From positions 1 through 64,000 of the forward strand of contig NZ_VMOA01000024.1 in assembly GCF_020662345.1 (NCBI RefSeq): a stretch of DNA of 64,000 bases, in the 5' to 3' direction. The stretch is from Methylobacterium sp. W2 (lineage in GTDB: Bacteria; Pseudomonadota; Alphaproteobacteria; Rhizobiales; Beijerinckiaceae). This document shows positions 62,100-64,000 of this stretch, piece by piece. Both the position numbers and the translations under genes were made by a program. A model generated the notes under the pieces. The model made no database searches and was not told the DNA's origin. It was given only the letters and a program-made list of their open reading frames with translations. Positions within the stretch are counted from its first letter, which is position 1. Every line of letters starts with the position of its first letter.

Positions 62100-63208
62100 C
62101 CGAGCCCCCCGCCGCGGCGCAGCCAGGTCGGCTTCGGGCGCAGGGTCGCGAGGTCGAGGAGGCCGTTCGGCAGCCCCAGCACCACCACGAGGACCAGACC
62201 CGACAGGATGAAGGGCCAGGCCTCCGGCATCGCGGCGCTCAGCCAGAACTTGAGGGCATTGACCGCCACGGCGCCGATCACCGCGCCGCCGAGCCGGCCC
62301 ATCCCGCCGATGGCGACCCAGACCGCGATCTCGATGGAGAGGTCGGGGCTCAGGACCCGCGGGTTGATGATGCCGACCTGGGGCACGTAGAGGATGCCAG
62401 CCAAGGCCGCGATCGTCGCGGAGAGGCACCAGATCCCGAGCTTGAGCCGTGTTGTGCTGTAGCCGAGGGTGCGCAGGCGGGCCTCGTCGTCGCGGCAGGC
62501 GAGCATGCTCCGGCCGATACGGCCGACCACCAGGGCCCGTGCGCCTGCGAGGACCAGGGCGAGGGCCAAGAGGGTCGCCACGGCCAGACCCGTGACCATG
62601 CCGGGCGCGCCGATGGGATGGCCGAACAGGAGGGGGAACCCGGTCATGCCATTGTTGCCGCCGAGCCCCGTATCGTTTCGGAACATCAGCAGCATGGCGA
62701 CATAGACCAGGGCTTGGCTGATGATCGAGAAGTAGACGCCGTTCACACGTGAGCGGAACGAGGCATAGCCGAACACGAAGGCGATGGCGGCCGACAGGAC
62801 CAGGGCCACGACGAGGGCATACGGCGCGCTCGCCAAGCCGAACCAGTACAGCGGCAGCGACTTCCAGCCCATGAACTGCATCAGGTCCGGTGCCACGCCG
62901 GTGACAGCATAGGCGTGGGAGAGCAGGTGCATGGCGCAGACATAGCCGCCGATGGCGAAGAACAGGCCGTGCCCCAGGCTGAGAATACCGAGATAGCCCC
63001 AGACCAGATCGAGGGAGACGGCGAGGATCGCGAAGGCCGCGAGCTGCCCGACCATGTTCACGAGGTAAGGCGCGGGCTGCAGCAGGACGAGGGCGAGGGC
63101 ACCGGTGAGAACGAGGCCGATCACCGCCGCCAGGAGCGGATCGCCCCCTAGATCGGGGACGAGGCGGCGGGGCGCCGCCATGGACGAGGTTTCCATTGCC
63201 CCGCTCAT
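62096..63208 (-). CDS. urtC: urea/short-chain amide ABC transporter permease UrtC
   Basis: 370 aa, LivM-type permease with about nine to ten membrane helices. UrtC-like features are FAILAVSLDLVWGYLGILSLGHGLFFAIGGYVCAMHL (about 54-90), FRSRVNGVYFSIISQALVYVAMLLMFRNDTGLGGNNGMTGF (about 145-185) and the EAA-like loop RIGRSMLACRDDEARLRTLGYSTTRLKLGIW. ATG 63208 overlaps the urtB stop. Confidence 0.92.
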   Translation of the reverse strand: MSGAMETSSMAAPRRLVPDLGGDPLLAAVIGLVLTGALALVLLQPAPYLVNMVGQLAAFAILAVSLDLVWGYLGILSLGHGLFFAIGGYVCAMHLLSHAYAVTGVAPDLMQFMGWKSLPLYWFGLASAPYALVVALVLSAAIAFVFGYASFRSRVNGVYFSIISQALVYVAMLLMFRNDTGLGGNNGMTGFPLLFGHPIGAPGMVTGLAVATLLALALVLAGARALVVGRIGRSMLACRDDEARLRTLGYSTTRLKLGIWCLSATIAALAGILYVPQVGIINPRVLSPDLSIEIAVWVAIGGMGRLGGAVIGAVAVNALKFWLSAAMPEAWPFILSGLVLVVVLGLPNGLLDLATLRPKPTWLRRGGGLG

Positions 63209-64000
63209 CGCCGCCGCCTGACGGCGAACAGCCCCTCGGGCCGGCGCTGGAGGAACAGGATGATGCCCGCGAGCACGATCACCTTGGCGGCGACCGCGCC
63301 GTAGAACGGCTCGATCAGCACGTTGGCGCCGCCGATGCCCAGAGCCGCGACCAGGGTGCCGACGACGGTGCCGACGCCGCCGAGCACGACCACCATGAAG
63401 CTGTCGACGATGAAGGTCGCACCCATGCCCGGATTGACGCTGTAGATCGGGCACAGGGCGACGCCGGCGAGCCCGGCCAGTCCCGAGCCGAAACCGAAGG
63501 CGAGGCGGTCCACCCGGCGCGTGCGGATGCCGAGACACGCCGCCATGTCGCGGTTCTGCGTCACCGCCCGGATGTCGAGGCCCAGCGGGGTGCGCTTCAG
63601 GATCAGCAACGTCAGCGCCAGGGTGGCAGTAGCGAAGGCAATGGCGAAGAGCCGGTTCCAGGTGACGATGAAATCGGCATAGAGCGGCACCCCACCGCTC
63701 ACGTAAGACGGCATGGCGAATTGCAGGTTCTGCGATCCGAAGACCACCCGGACGAGATTGATCAGGAACAGGCTCACCGCCCAGGTGGCGAGCAGGCTCA
63801 TCAGCGGCCGGCGATAGAGGTGGCGCAAGATCAGCGCCTCGATGAGGATCCCCACCAGTGCTGCGGCGAGAAACGCGACGGGGATGGCGGCGAGGAGGTA
63901 GAGATCGAGGAGGCCCGGAGCGAAGCGTCGGAACGTGTCCTGCACGCCGTAGGCGGCATAGGCGCCGACCATGATGAACTCGCCCTGGGCGAGGTTGATC
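63205..64000 (-). CDS. urtB: urea/short-chain amide ABC transporter permease UrtB (5' end beyond window)
   Basis: LivH-type permease, cut at its N-terminal side by the window edge. Reading in from the edge the frame gives INLAQGEFIMVGAYAAYG, the conserved UrtB turn, so an internal ATG at 63972 is not the true start. Further features are the cytoplasmic coupling loop LKRTPLGLDIRAVTQNRDMAACLGIRTRRVDRLAFGFGSGLAGLAGVAL and VNPGMGATFIVDSFMVVVLGGVGTVVGT. The substrate-binding gene (urtA) would be expected just upstream, outside the window. Confidence 0.9.
   Translation of the reverse strand, partial: INLAQGEFIMVGAYAAYGVQDTFRRFAPGLLDLYLLAAIPVAFLAAALVGILIEALILRHLYRRPLMSLLATWAVSLFLINLVRVVFGSQNLQFAMPSYVSGGVPLYADFIVTWNRLFAIAFATATLALTLLILKRTPLGLDIRAVTQNRDMAACLGIRTRRVDRLAFGFGSGLAGLAGVALCPIYSVNPGMGATFIVDSFMVVVLGGVGTVVGTLVAALGIGGANVLIEPFYGAVAAKVIVLAGIILFLQRRPEGLFAVRRRR

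Overview
The window is high-GC DNA with the gene content of an alphaproteobacterium of the Hyphomicrobiales, most like Methylobacterium/Methylorubrum. Pointers are a BA14K-type glycine-rich secreted protein, an Omp31-like porin with an ADLPRR signal junction, an intracellular PHB depolymerase, a FecI/FecR/TonB-receptor cassette, a MocR-controlled omega-amino acid transaminase, and many small palindromic intergenic repeats. This assignment is inferred from families, not from a marker gene. I see no rRNA, tRNA, CRISPR array, insertion sequence, phage gene or origin, so this reads as ordinary chromosome with small accessory patches.

Layout. 1-3.3 kb: the 5' part of a membrane M48 metallopeptidase gene (cut by the window edge) and three small unknown genes. 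3.3-7.2 kb: a LysR regulator divergent from a DctA-type carrier, followed by ureide genes allE-allA (ureidoglycine to ureidoglycolate to glyoxylate plus urea). 7.5-11.8 kb: a sigma factor / anti-sigma / TonB receptor iron-uptake unit. 11.9-14.2 kb: porin, nudC and a HIT protein. 14.3-19.3 kb: MocR regulator divergent from an omega-amino acid:pyruvate transaminase and a malonate-semialdehyde-decarboxylase-like tautomerase (a probable beta-alanine route), then dadA. 19.4-21.5 kb: thiC behind a TPP riboswitch. 21.7-24.4 kb: BA14K protein, DUF2721 protein, a CX5R phosphatase-like protein and a TerB/DUF533 gene interrupted by an amber codon. 24.4-28.5 kb: GNAT acetyltransferase, a large ornithine/lysine/arginine decarboxylase and a CorA-like transporter. 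28.6-37.7 kb: PPK2, a crotonase, OprB porin, MarR, two tiny secreted proteins, succinate-semialdehyde dehydrogenase, a class II glutamine amidotransferase and a receiver protein. 37.8-47.2 kb: rpsU, phaZ, a GST, a two-component system, a pepsin-like protein, a class A beta-lactamase, ubiK, a YbjN protein and proC. 47.3-57.9 kb: a TetR regulator, a repeat-rich intergene, a DUF4142 protein, polA, a MntA-HepT toxin-antitoxin pair, a sorbosone-dehydrogenase-like protein, a YihY protein and a YbaL-like antiporter. 58-64 kb: hipBA, and on the other strand the tail of a urea/amide ABC operon (urtB-urtC-urtD-urtE) ending in an acetamidase/formamidase gene.

Connections. Nitrogen scavenging recurs: ureide breakdown yields urea and glyoxylate, the last operon imports urea or short amides and hydrolyses amides, and amino-acid turnover genes (transaminase, dadA, proC, decarboxylase) lie between. 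The most interesting items are the transaminase/MSAD pair with palindromic sites at its MocR regulator, the amber-interrupted TerB gene, a bilobed pepsin-like protein with two DTG motifs, the MntA-HepT pair with an in-frame 18-bp duplication, and several families of inverted-repeat elements. Nothing clearly amounts to a wholly new defence or mobile system.
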